A stretch of DNA of 32,411 nt from Nemertoderma westbladi (taxonomy: Eukaryota > Xenacoelomorpha > Nemertodermatida > Nemertodermatidae): contig JAUCBJ010006353.1 in assembly GCA_032718475.1 (NCBI GenBank), positions 1 to 32,411 on the forward strand. The letters run 5' to 3'. Positions within the stretch are counted from its first letter, which is position 1. Every line of letters begins with the position of its first letter. Of this stretch, positions 1-7,704 are shown piece by piece. The position numbers and the translations under genes are program-made. Below the pieces are notes generated by a model. The model did not search any database and was not told the origin of the DNA. It saw only the letters and a list, made by a program, of their open reading frames with translations.

Positions 1-921
1 TTTTCTATATTCCCCCATTTCCAACCTATATTTTTCTTGAGTAGTTCAAACAAGGGCTGAGCAATCCCAGACAGTTTATCTACAAAACTACTATAGAACC
101 TCACCATTCCCAGAAAGCTTTGTAAGCTTGGAATATCTACTGGTGGTGGCATCTCAACAATGGCCTTTATTTTAACAGGATCTACAGATCGGCCTTTATC
201 TGAAAATACAAAACCAAGATAAGTTAAACTAGTTTGGGCAAATAAACATTTATCTCTCCGCAGTTTTACTCCTGCAACCTGAAGACGATTGAATACAACT
301 CGTAATAATTCTTCATGTGACTTCATATCTTTAGAGACCAATAACATGTCATCCAAACGTATATACATACACATCCTCTATTCCCTCTAATACTTTCTCC
401 ATCTCCCGCTGTACTATAGCTGGTGCTGATGAAATACCGTACGGCAACCTTTCATATTGTAATAAGCCTTTAATTGTATTTACTGTTAGAATATCCTTGG
501 AACTCTCATCTAGCTCAAACTGTTCATAGCAAGTTTTCATATCTAATTTCGAGAAAATTTTACCTTTCGACAACTTTGCAAAAATATCCTCCATGCAAGG
601 CAATGAATATGCCTCTGTATCAACCATTTTAGCAATAGTCCCTGTATAATCTGCATGTAATCTGACAGCACCACCCAGTTTTGCCACTGTCACCATGGGT
701 GAGGCCTACTGTGATGTACCTACAGGGGTCAGTGTACCTCTATCAATCATTTCTGTTAAAGTTTCTTTCACTTTCTCTTGAAGAGCTAATGGAACAGGAC
801 GAGCCTTACGGAAAACAGGGGTCCTGTTACTTCCCAACTGAATGTGAGCATTAAAACCCTTCCAATCCTTCTCACCAAATCTTGCCCAACGCCTTTCCAA
901 ACAAATCGGAATATTCACCAA
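1..921 (-). pseudogene. Reverse transcriptase of the left gypsy element, broken
   Basis: RT copies the element RNA into DNA. The minus-strand reading begins with the pre-RT linker (FNAHIQLGSNRTPVF, KARPVPLAL). It meets an amber stop at 706-708 exactly where the family usually has a tryptophan before the ASP(I/M)V segment. It then continues through DIFAKLSKGKIFSKLDMKT, RLPYGISSAPAI and GIEDVYV. A one-base shift near 352-366 moves the catalytic LDD (345-356) into another frame. The thumb region (YLGFVFSD, LQSFLGMVRFYSSF) follows down to base 1. RNase H and integrase would lie off the left edge. Confidence 0.85.
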
Positions 922-1498
922 TCAATGACTGGATATTATAAATTGAGTTCATTGAATTTTCATTATGTAGAATCTGAACTAAGTTCAGATTTAGTGAAAT
1001 GAAATTGAATTCGACACATTGATCAAGACCTAGTGCTAGTAGTGCAGGACCTTCCCCATCTTTAACCACAGTGAGCAGACGTTTAATGGGTACTTCATCA
1101 ACAAGTCCGACAAGTCCGACACCTAATAATGTAGATTCAATAGGCTGTACTGTATGCTGTCCAAACACGCATAATGGTGATACTTTTTTTAGAGTATATT
1201 CACCTTTCAAATATGATGCCGGTATAATGTTCTTCCCTGATCCTGTGTCTAACTCAAAAGTCCTTCTAACTCCTTCTATCATTATTTCACCAACAATTTT
1301 TGAACGGTCTTCTATTCTAAATGAGTATGAAAACTCATCTTCAAAAGTGGTCCCAGGCCCACTGACTAAATTTGTCCCTGTACTTGTACTACTTATAGTA
1401 TTCCAAGATGTTGCAGATGGAGGCTTATTTGTACAACACCTCCAAAAATGGTTCTGACCATGACAACCAATGCATACTCTCCCAAAAGCAGGGCACAA
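872..1498 (-). pseudogene. Nucleocapsid knuckle plus aspartic protease of the left gypsy element
   Basis: This 208-codon stretch opens with the second zinc knuckle of gag. It continues through a retroviral-type aspartic protease with the active-site motif ELDTGSG (around 1239-1250 on the minus strand) and a downstream ALLALGLD segment. It then enters the linker before RT (EYSDLFGKALGK). The protease would process Gag-Pol. The frame is lost near 880-900, where the RT linker (FNAHIQL, KARPVPLAL) continues in another frame in the overlapping ORF 706-921. It has no start of its own and belongs to the broken gag-pol. Confidence 0.75.
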
Positions 1499-1942
1499 AT
1501 CTCATCTCATTCCATGCACCAAGCCACAGTACCTACACTTGTACATCTTTGCACTGTTTCCACTCATATTTCTATTAAATCCAGTTGCACTACTTCCTCT
1601 CCCCTCTGTATTAACATAAACTTCAACAGAATTATGTCATCATTACTGGTGGGCCTAACTTTCATAAAATCTGACTGTCTTTGAGCAATTTCCATAGTGC
1701 GAGCTAGCCTTAATACATCATGAAATTCTGTAAGGCCCCTCTCAAATATGCGAGTCCTTAACGCGGCGTGTTTGTATGGCGAAGTAATATACTTAATATT
1801 CTGGTATCTGCCAATGAGTAACTACATGAAGGACACTCAAGTTTTCAAAATTGTGCCTGTTTCCTGAGGTGACCCATATAATCAATCTTTGTACTTTCGC
1901 CTTGTTGCTGAACCATCTCATTTAGACGAAATTCCTCAAACA

Positions 1943-2164
1943 GGGATGTAGGACAATTCGGTCCCGGACAATTCGGTCCCGGACAATTGGGCCCGGACAA
2001 TTGGGTCCCGGACAATTCGGTCCCGGACAATTCGGTCCCGGACCAATTCGGTCCCGGACAATTCGGTCCCTAATATGCATGTTTCGGGACCGAATTGTCC
2101 TAGTCAGTATCCGGACAATTCGGTCCCAAAACACAAAATTAATGGGACCGAATTGTCCTGCTTC
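1943..2164. mobile_element. Foldback MITE made of a 15-bp quasi-palindrome
   Basis: Eleven near-copies of GGACAATTCGGTCCC occur between 1951 and 2158: eight in direct orientation, then inverted, direct and inverted. The outermost copies are therefore reverse complements and act as terminal inverted repeats. Each unit is itself a small hairpin (GGAC...GTCC). The 9-mer CCTCAAACA flanks the element at 1934-1942 and 2165-2173. Gag homology resumes on both sides, so this reads as an insertion with a 9-bp target duplication. That TSD size suits Mutator-like elements, but no transposase is present and the class is inference. Confidence 0.65.
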
Positions 2165-2268
2165 CCTCAAACAATGTGGTATCAACAGGACAAAATCTCT
2201 TGGTAATAATTCGTATCATTGCAATATAATTACTTTCATGCTCCAATTTAATAATTTTTAATGTATCA

Positions 2269-3753
2269 GTAGATGGTGTTCCCCCTGAGGTCTTTAAAAT
2301 ACCTGAGTGTTTAAAGCTTATCTATCCCATCATAGTAGACATGTACCGAACAACAAGAGTCCCACAAGAAATGAAAACAAATAAGTTGGTGCCAGTTCCC
2401 AAGAAGGGCAACCTAACACTCTATGGTTCTTTTCGGGGAATCTCATTGATCTCGATTGCTGCAAAGCTATACAATAGGATTCTATTAAATCGCATCAGGG
2501 ATCCCATTGAGAGACTGCTCCGTGGAAATCAGAATGGGTTCCGTAAAGGTCGTGGGACCATGGAGCCCATTTTGGCACTTAGAAGGATAATTGAAGAGTT
2601 ATCAAATAAGAAAGACAGGCATCTGGCTGTTATCTTTGTTGACTTCTTCAAGGCCTTTGATTCAGTCTCTCGCTCACGTATGTTCAGCATACTTTCATTA
2701 TATGGGATTCCTGATGAAATTATTGCAGCAATCAGATCAGTATACGATGGTTCGACAACATTTGTGTCTACTGTTGACGGTGACACAGAACCATTTGAAG
2801 TGTTATGGGGCGTCCTCCAAGGAGACACACTTGCACCATTCTTGTTCATTATTGTGGTTGACTATGTTCTACGCATGTCCTTAGATCATTATAATGATGA
2901 TGGGGTGATGATAACTCCACCTACTGGCTCCAGAAGTCGAGGAAATCCTGCCAAGTACCTAACTGATCTAGACTTTGCTGATGACTTAGGAGTACTCTCA
3001 GAATCATTAGAGGGAGCCCAACGGCTCTTCAGCTCATTAGAACATGCTGCTTCTAGTGTTGGTCTTTTTATTAACTCCAGAAAGACCAAAATTCTGACAG
3101 TTAACTTTGAAAGTCCTCAGCAAGTCTTTGATCGGATGAGCATAAGCTCAAAGGATGGTATGCTTGAGCATGTGGATGACTTCTGTTACCTGGGATCATG
3201 GATCCGGAAGTCAGGTGAGGACCTTCGAATACGTAAGGGAAAGGCATGGGCAGCCTTGAATAGGCTTTCCAGGATTTGGAAGTCACCGAGAATTAATCGG
3301 AAACTTAAGGTCCGATTATTTAGAGCAGCAGTAGTTCCAGTACTCCTCTATGGGAGTCCATGCTGGGCTCTAACAACTGAGGACACCAAATCTCTGGATG
3401 GCACATTCACAAGAATGCTACGCCGGGTTCATTGTGTCAAGTACAATGCACACATCTCCAACCAGACATTATATAACATTGGAGGTGTCTCATTGGTTCC
3501 CCCAAGCTTGACACTAGAACAAAATCGCCTCCGCTTTGCAGGACATTGCTTTCGCCGTGAGGACCAGCCAGTGCATAATCTTGTACTTTGGCAGCCTCAT
3601 GGAGTGAATAAGCATGGTGGACAGCCCATGACTTTCTTGAGACGCATCTTAAAGGACACTGGCCTTGAAGATGCGGATGATCTAGCAAATGTCATGGGTG
3701 ATAGGGAGTTGTGGCGGTGCAATTTTGTTGACAAGCCGGCACAGCATTCTTAA
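2269..3753 (+). CDS. RTE-like LINE reverse transcriptase, C-terminal part
   Basis: This ORF is open with no frameshift. The first ATG (2341) is internal, and family-like residues (VDGVPPEVFK) begin right at the upstream TSD, so the true start is lost. RT blocks in order are NGFRKGRGT, VIFVDFFKAFDSV (first catalytic Asp), WGVLQGDTLAPFLF, and the catalytic FADD at 2974-2985. They are followed by FCYLGSWI and the post-RT segment LLYGSPCWALTTEDTKSLDG with RMLRRVHCV. The wording fits the RTE side of LINEs; the exact clade is inference. Without the apurinic endonuclease it cannot be autonomous. The intact frame suggests a younger insertion than the surrounding gag. Confidence 0.85.
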   Translation, partial: VDGVPPEVFKIPECLKLIYPIIVDMYRTTRVPQEMKTNKLVPVPKKGNLTLYGSFRGISLISIAAKLYNRILLNRIRDPIERLLRGNQNGFRKGRGTMEPILALRRIIEELSNKKDRHLAVIFVDFFKAFDSVSRSRMFSILSLYGIPDEIIAAIRSVYDGSTTFVSTVDGDTEPFEVLWGVLQGDTLAPFLFIIVVDYVLRMSLDHYNDDGVMITPPTGSRSRGNPAKYLTDLDFADDLGVLSESLEGAQRLFSSLEHAASSVGLFINSRKTKILTVNFESPQQVFDRMSISSKDGMLEHVDDFCYLGSWIRKSGEDLRIRKGKAWAALNRLSRIWKSPRINRKLKVRLFRAAVVPVLLYGSPCWALTTEDTKSLDGTFTRMLRRVHCVKYNAHISNQTLYNIGGVSLVPPSLTLEQNRLRFAGHCFRREDQPVHNLVLWQPHGVNKHGGQPMTFLRRILKDTGLEDADDLANVMGDRELWRCNFVDKPAQHS

Positions 3754-3799
3754 AAATGCAGCTGCAATGCAGCATGCCGATCCTAGTAGTAGTAGTAGT
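2269..3799 (+). mobile_element. RTE-like LINE, copy 1, 5'-truncated
   Basis: This plus-strand non-LTR retrotransposon is bounded by an 8-bp target duplication, ATGTATCA, at 2261-2268 and 3800-3807. It sits inside the gag of the minus-strand gypsy element. The 5' end starts in the middle of the RT domain, so the endonuclease half is missing, as is usual for incomplete target-primed reverse transcription. The 3' end has a short untranslated region with a GCTGCAATGCAGC hairpin and a (TAG)n tail (about 3783-3799). A second copy with the same 3' end lies at 25446-26549. Confidence 0.85.
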
Positions 3800-3951
3800 A
3801 TGTATCACCAATCTACGTATATCAGGCCCAGCGCAGTGTTTAAACAGTGCTATCTTTTGTTCATCAGATTGTTCATCAGAGTATCCTGAATAAGGCAACC
3901 CGTAAAAGTCGTACACCGGCCTGCCGATAAAGAGTGTTGCTCCAGAACTTT

Positions 3952-4120
3952 ATCCTCGTCGCCATTGTTGTATAGTTTATATAAGTTTAAAATATAATAG
4001 TCCGACCGTAATTTACACCGGTGTATATTTCAGTACCATCTTTCAATAGGCCTATCCAACAACATCTCACTACGGTACTACCACATACCACACTACACAC
4101 TACTGCAGACTACACTGTAC
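3952..4120 (-). repeat. Probable 5' LTR and primer-binding site of the left gypsy element
   Basis: Read on the minus strand, a stretch ending in ACAACA is followed at once by A and then TGGCGACGAGGAT (3952-3964), which has the TGG start expected of a tRNA primer-binding site just inside a 5' LTR. The LTR would run from about 4120 (TGTAGTCTG) to 3966. I cannot confirm its outer edge because the matching 3' LTR lies outside the window. The plus-strand stretch 4121-4155 between it and the TIR transposon is unassigned. Confidence 0.4.
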
Positions 4121-4155
4121 TGGTAGTCCTATTTTATCCCTGTTGGGCCTAGGGC

Positions 4156-4200
4156 ATATATCGATGGCTTATTTCCAAAATGTCCCAAACGACAAATTTT
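4156..4200 (+). repeat. Left terminal inverted repeat
   Basis: Begins ATATATCGATGGCTTATTTC and is the reverse complement of 7223-7267 except for one base (G here, A in the partner). It contains the first subterminal TGTCCCAAACGAC motif. Confidence 0.85.
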
Positions 4201-4477
4201 CAAAAATATTTTTTATTGGCAAATTTAACTCTACACATTGTGGTAAGGTTGTCAATCGTGCCGGTTTGCTCATATCGTTATTCACTTTCAAGTTATTAGC
4301 AAAAGTATAATGTCCCAAACGCCAATTATAAAACAATTTTATTTTCAAAATGTTCCAAATGCCACTAAATAATTCCAAATGCGTCTGTAATTCATTTAAA
4401 ATCGCCTAAAATGAAGCGTCAAATTGTCCCAAACGACATTATCGTTGTATTTCTTTCGATCTGCAAAAGGTCCTTAA

Positions 4478-5004
4478 TACCCCACACTCTGATTCGATGC
4501 TCATTGGGTACCCCACACTCTGATTCGATGCTCATTGGGTACCCCACACTCTGATTCGATGCTCATTGGGTACCCCACACTCTGATTCCATGCTCATTGG
4601 ATACCCCACACTCTGATTCGATGCTCATTGGATACCCCACACTCTGATTCGATGCTCATTGGATACCCCACACTCTGATTCGATGCTCATTGGATACCCC
4701 ACACTCTGATTCGATGCTCATTGGATACCCCACACTCTGGTTCGATGCTCATTGGGTACCCCACACTCTGATTCGATGCTCATTGGGTACCCCACACTCT
4801 GATTCGATGCTCATTGGATACCCCACACTTTGATTCGATGCTCATTGGATACCCCACACTCTGATTCGATGCTCATTGGATACCCCACACTCTGATTCGA
4901 TGCTCATTGGGTACCCCACACTCTGATTCGATGCTCATTGGGTACCCCACACTCTGATTCGATGCTCATTGGGTACCCCACACTCTGATTCGATGCTCAT
5001 TGGG
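4478..5004 (+). repeat. 31-bp minisatellite, 17 copies, inside the transposase
   Basis: Exact 31-bp period; units begin TACCCCACACTCTGATTC. Variation is light, mostly G/A at the end of ATTGG(G/A), with single changes at about 4588, 4740 and 4830. The first unit joins in frame to upstream transposase codons (DLQKVLN), and the last joins to the downstream codons (GYSRRLAFYN), so one unit is ancestral coding sequence. The 16 extra copies add 496 bp, which shifts the frame by one base. Confidence 0.95.
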
Positions 5005-5294
5005 TATTCCAGACGGTTGGCCTTTTATAATGAATCGATCTTTGAGAGCGGAGTTAAACACGGGTATTGTTACATTTGGGGGGGAAACACTGGTAAACGG
5101 GGATCAATAGAGGTTGCATCTGTTTTGTATAAACATCTTCTTGACATTAGTGTTAGGTGCCCTAATGTGGCAAAGATAGATATAATGTGTGACAGCTGTG
5201 GGGGGCAGAGTAAAAACAGGATTGTTATTGCTGCACTGAGTCAAATTATTTTACGACTGGCTAACGTGAAACGAATCCGACTCATATTTTTGCT

Positions 5295-6306
5295 ACCAGG
5301 ACACACGAATATGCCGGTAGATTCTGTACACGCCCGTATAACCAGGACACACGAATATGCCGGTAGATTCTGTACACGCCCGTATAACCAGGACACACGA
5401 ATATGCCGGTAGATTCTGTACACGCCCGTATAACCAGGACACACGAATATGCCGGTAGATTCTGTACACGCCCGTATAACCAGGACACACGAATATGCCG
5501 GTAGATTCTGTACACGCCCGTATAACCAGGACACACGAATATGCCGGTAGATTCTGTACACGCCCGTATAACCAGGACACACGAATATGCCGGTAGATTC
5601 TGTACACGCCCGTATAACCAGGACACACGAATATGCCGGTAGATTCTGTACACGCCCGTATAACCAGGACACACGAATATGCCGGTAGATTCTGTACACG
5701 CCCGTATAACCAGGACACACGAATATGCCGGTAGATTCTGTACACGCCCGTATAACCAGGACACACGAATATGCCGGTAGATTCTGTACACGCCCGTATA
5801 ACCAGGACACACGAATATGCCGGTAGATTCTGTACACGCCCGTATAACCAGGACACACGAATATGCCGGTAGATTCTGTACACGCCCGTATAACCAGGAC
5901 ACACGAATATGCCGGTAGATTCTGTACACGCCCGTATAACCAGGACACACGAATATGCCGGTAGATTCTGTACACGCCCGTATAACCAGGACACACGAAT
6001 ATGCCGGTAGATTCTGTACACGCCCGTATAACCAGGACACACGAATATGCCGGTAGATTCTGTACACGCCCGTATAACCAGGACACACGAATATGCCGGT
6101 AGATTCTGTACACGCCCGTATAACCAGGACACACGAATATGCCGGTAGATTCTGTACACGCCCGTATAACCAGGACACACGAATATGCCGGTAGATTCTG
6201 TACACGCCCGTATAACCAGGACACACGAATATGCCGGTAGATTCTGTACACGCCCGTATAACCAGGACACACGAATATGCCGGTAGATTCTGTACACGCC
6301 AGTATA
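5295..6306 (+). repeat. 46-bp minisatellite, 22 copies, inside the transposase
   Basis: Exact 46-bp period from 5295 (ACCAGGACACACGAATATGC...). Copies look identical except that the last has CGCCAGTATA where all others have CGCCCGTATA. One unit encodes the GHTNMPVDSVHA block of the transposase, so the array is an expansion of coding DNA. The 21 extra copies add 966 bp, a multiple of three, so upstream and downstream frames agree, but the array itself carries stops. The long minus-strand open frames here are repeat artefacts. Confidence 0.97.
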
Positions 6307-7222
6307 GAGAATTATCTTCATCACAAGGATGTTTGGGCTCCCTCGGAGTGGAAAACTGTCATTCTGCACGCAAAAGTCCTCGCCGATCCATACGAGGTCG
6401 TTGAAATGAAGTCAAACGACTTCCTGGATTTGAAAATCATACAGAAGAAGCTCCTTCCAACTGGTGTCAAATACGAGCAAAGTGAGGTGGTCAAGTTTTC
6501 TGAGAACCTTATGGAGTTTCCATAAGGTTGAGTCTACAGTTGACATACACTATGCAAACACACTTAATTCTTCTGCCTCAACGTTCGAAATTGTTCATTC
6601 TGGTAGAAATCGTGGACGCCATCCTCATCGCCTTGATCTTCCATCGTGTGCATACCCAAATCAGATTCCCATCAGCGCCACAAAATTCAAAGATCTCATG
6701 AAGTTGTGTAAAAAAATATTATTCCCATCGAGTTTCGAGCTGAATATGAGGCGTTGATACCAGATGAGTCGGTCGCTGATAATTTAAATGAGTCTGATGA
6801 AGAGGAGTTGGTACCCAACGAGGATTAATGATAAGTGTACCCTGTACTGTTGTAATTCGAACTTAATATGATTAGGCCCTATTATAGTTGGACTTACTAA
6901 TACTGTTGGAGTGTATAATGGCTAATAATACTATTAAAGATTTACTATACTATCATAATACTAAATATTTTACAATATAATATGGCATTTGGAATATTTT
7001 GAAGTGAACAAATTTTCCATATTGACAGAGAATATAGTTTTTTCAAAATGTTCCAAACACCGTAGATCGCGATCGCCATTGAATGTGGTTGTTTAAAAAA
7101 AACCATGGGCTGGGCTTAAAGCACGTTGGTTTTGCATGTTATTTGACAAAAACCCACCTACCTCTACGCTACGGGTAACTTAACAGAATTAGAATATTAA
7201 AAAATAATTTACAGAGAAAAGT

Positions 7223-7267
7223 AAAATTTGTCGTTTGGGATATTTTGGAAATAAGCCATCGATATAT
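7223..7267 (-). repeat. Right terminal inverted repeat
   Basis: Reverse complement of 4156-4200 with one mismatch. It ends in AAGCCATCGATATAT and defines the right border of the TIR transposon. Confidence 0.85.
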
Positions 7268-7704
7268 AATGGAAAACCCCTTCTCCAATCATTTTACAGT
7301 ATTATAGATTATAACAATTTCTTCAAGGGCAAAACCTCGAAGATCCGAAGGGATACGAAAGAGAAACTGGGAGAAATGACAACCTGGACGCGATTTGATC
7401 AACGGATCCGCCTCATTCATTTCCACTTCAGATGCGACTCATTTAAAGTTCGGTGTGTGCCGTTTAAAGAGGAAACATTATGTCACTAGCCCATATAGCT
7501 TCATTATCATAATGGACTGGATTCAGTCCACATTGCATTGCAGCATTCCCATATCACACAGCAATGATACAGATAGGCATTGGGATAGGTTCCAGATTCC
7601 AATGGAAACCGGAATGCCATGGAGTAAGCTCTGCATGCGCACAATTTCAAGAACAGCTCTGGATTGTGACATCCATTCATTGCCTTCACCACAAGAGATA
7701 TGAA
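7268..7704. other. Unassigned single-copy stretch
   Basis: Short open frames exist on both strands, but none shows a recognisable domain, start context or splice pattern. It lies between the TIR transposon and the 42-bp array. It could be host intergenic DNA or the flank of the left gypsy element displaced by the TIR insertion. Confidence 0.4.

Larger units (their letters stand above)
1505..3950 (-). pseudogene. gag/nucleocapsid of the left gypsy element, in three pieces
   Basis: Gag is the structural protein that packages retrotransposon RNA. The minus-strand pieces are 3808-3950 (wording such as SDEQKIALFKHCAGPD, typical of the gag core), 2174-2260 (KRFCPVDTTLFE), and 1942 down to 1505 (EEFRLNEMVQQQGES, then the first zinc knuckle KCRYCGLVHGM). 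The second knuckle, CX2CX4HX4C (CIGCHGQNHFWRCC), continues into the next ORF. The pieces are separated by the LINE (2269-3799) and the MITE (1943-2164). Frame changes occur near the LINE junction, near 1850 and near 1590. An in-frame TGA at 1502-1504 lies between the two knuckles. This is a clear pseudogene. Confidence 0.7.
1..4155 (-). mobile_element. K02A2.6-like Ty3/gypsy retrotransposon, nested and interrupted
   Basis: On the minus strand the order is probable LTR (about 3967-4120), primer-binding site (3952-3964), gag pieces (3808-3950, 2174-2260, 1505-1942), protease (872-1498) and RT (1-921). The element leaves the window before RNase H, so its 3' half and second LTR are not visible. 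The assignment rests on the gag/zinc-knuckle/DTGSG protease/RT order and on K02A2.6-type RT wording (KARPVPLAL, EDIFAKLS). Gag is interrupted by a foldback MITE and by an RTE-like LINE, each with its own target duplication. Frameshifts and stops throughout show a dead copy. The LTR limits are inferred because no partner LTR is present. Confidence 0.8.
4446..6828 (+). pseudogene. DDE-like transposase pseudogene, family uncharacterised
   Basis: Recognisable pieces in order are CISFDLQKVLNTP at 4446-4484; YSRRLAFYNESIFESG and KHGYCYIWGGNTGKRGSIEV (5005-5110); the acidic motif DSCGGQSKN near 5190; GHTNMPVDSVHASIENYL, reached at 6265-6320; then DFLDLKIIQKKLLP; and a tail ending at TAA 6826-6828 (EEEELVPNED-like acidic end). 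From memory, proteins with SFDLQ...TP, D-C-GQ-KN and GHT...DSVH...IE blocks are common uncharacterised transposase-like proteins of insects and cnidarians. The N-terminus is absent. Damage includes a 31-bp array that shifts the frame, a 46-bp array containing stops, a shift near 6518-6525 and another in the A-run near 6711-6720. Confidence 0.7.
4156..7267 (+). mobile_element. TIR DNA transposon with a broken transposase and two internal minisatellites
   Basis: Terminal inverted repeats of 45 bp (4156-4200 and 7223-7267) match with one mismatch. Subterminal copies of TGTCCCAAACG(A/C)C or close variants recur at 4181, 4311, 4351 and 4425, and at 6984 (inverted) and 7049. These are candidate transposase-binding sites. 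Between them lie the remains of a transposase whose N-terminal part is missing. The outer flanks are A/T palindromes (ATATAT), so the target duplication cannot be separated from the TIR. The stretch 6829-7222 holds only AT-rich subterminal DNA. Confidence 0.75.

Noticed and set aside
5241-6369. Three long minus-strand ORFs (314-358 codons) over the 46-bp array
   Set aside because: They are one 46-bp unit read through all frames in turn. There is no domain, and the plus strand encodes the known transposase block.
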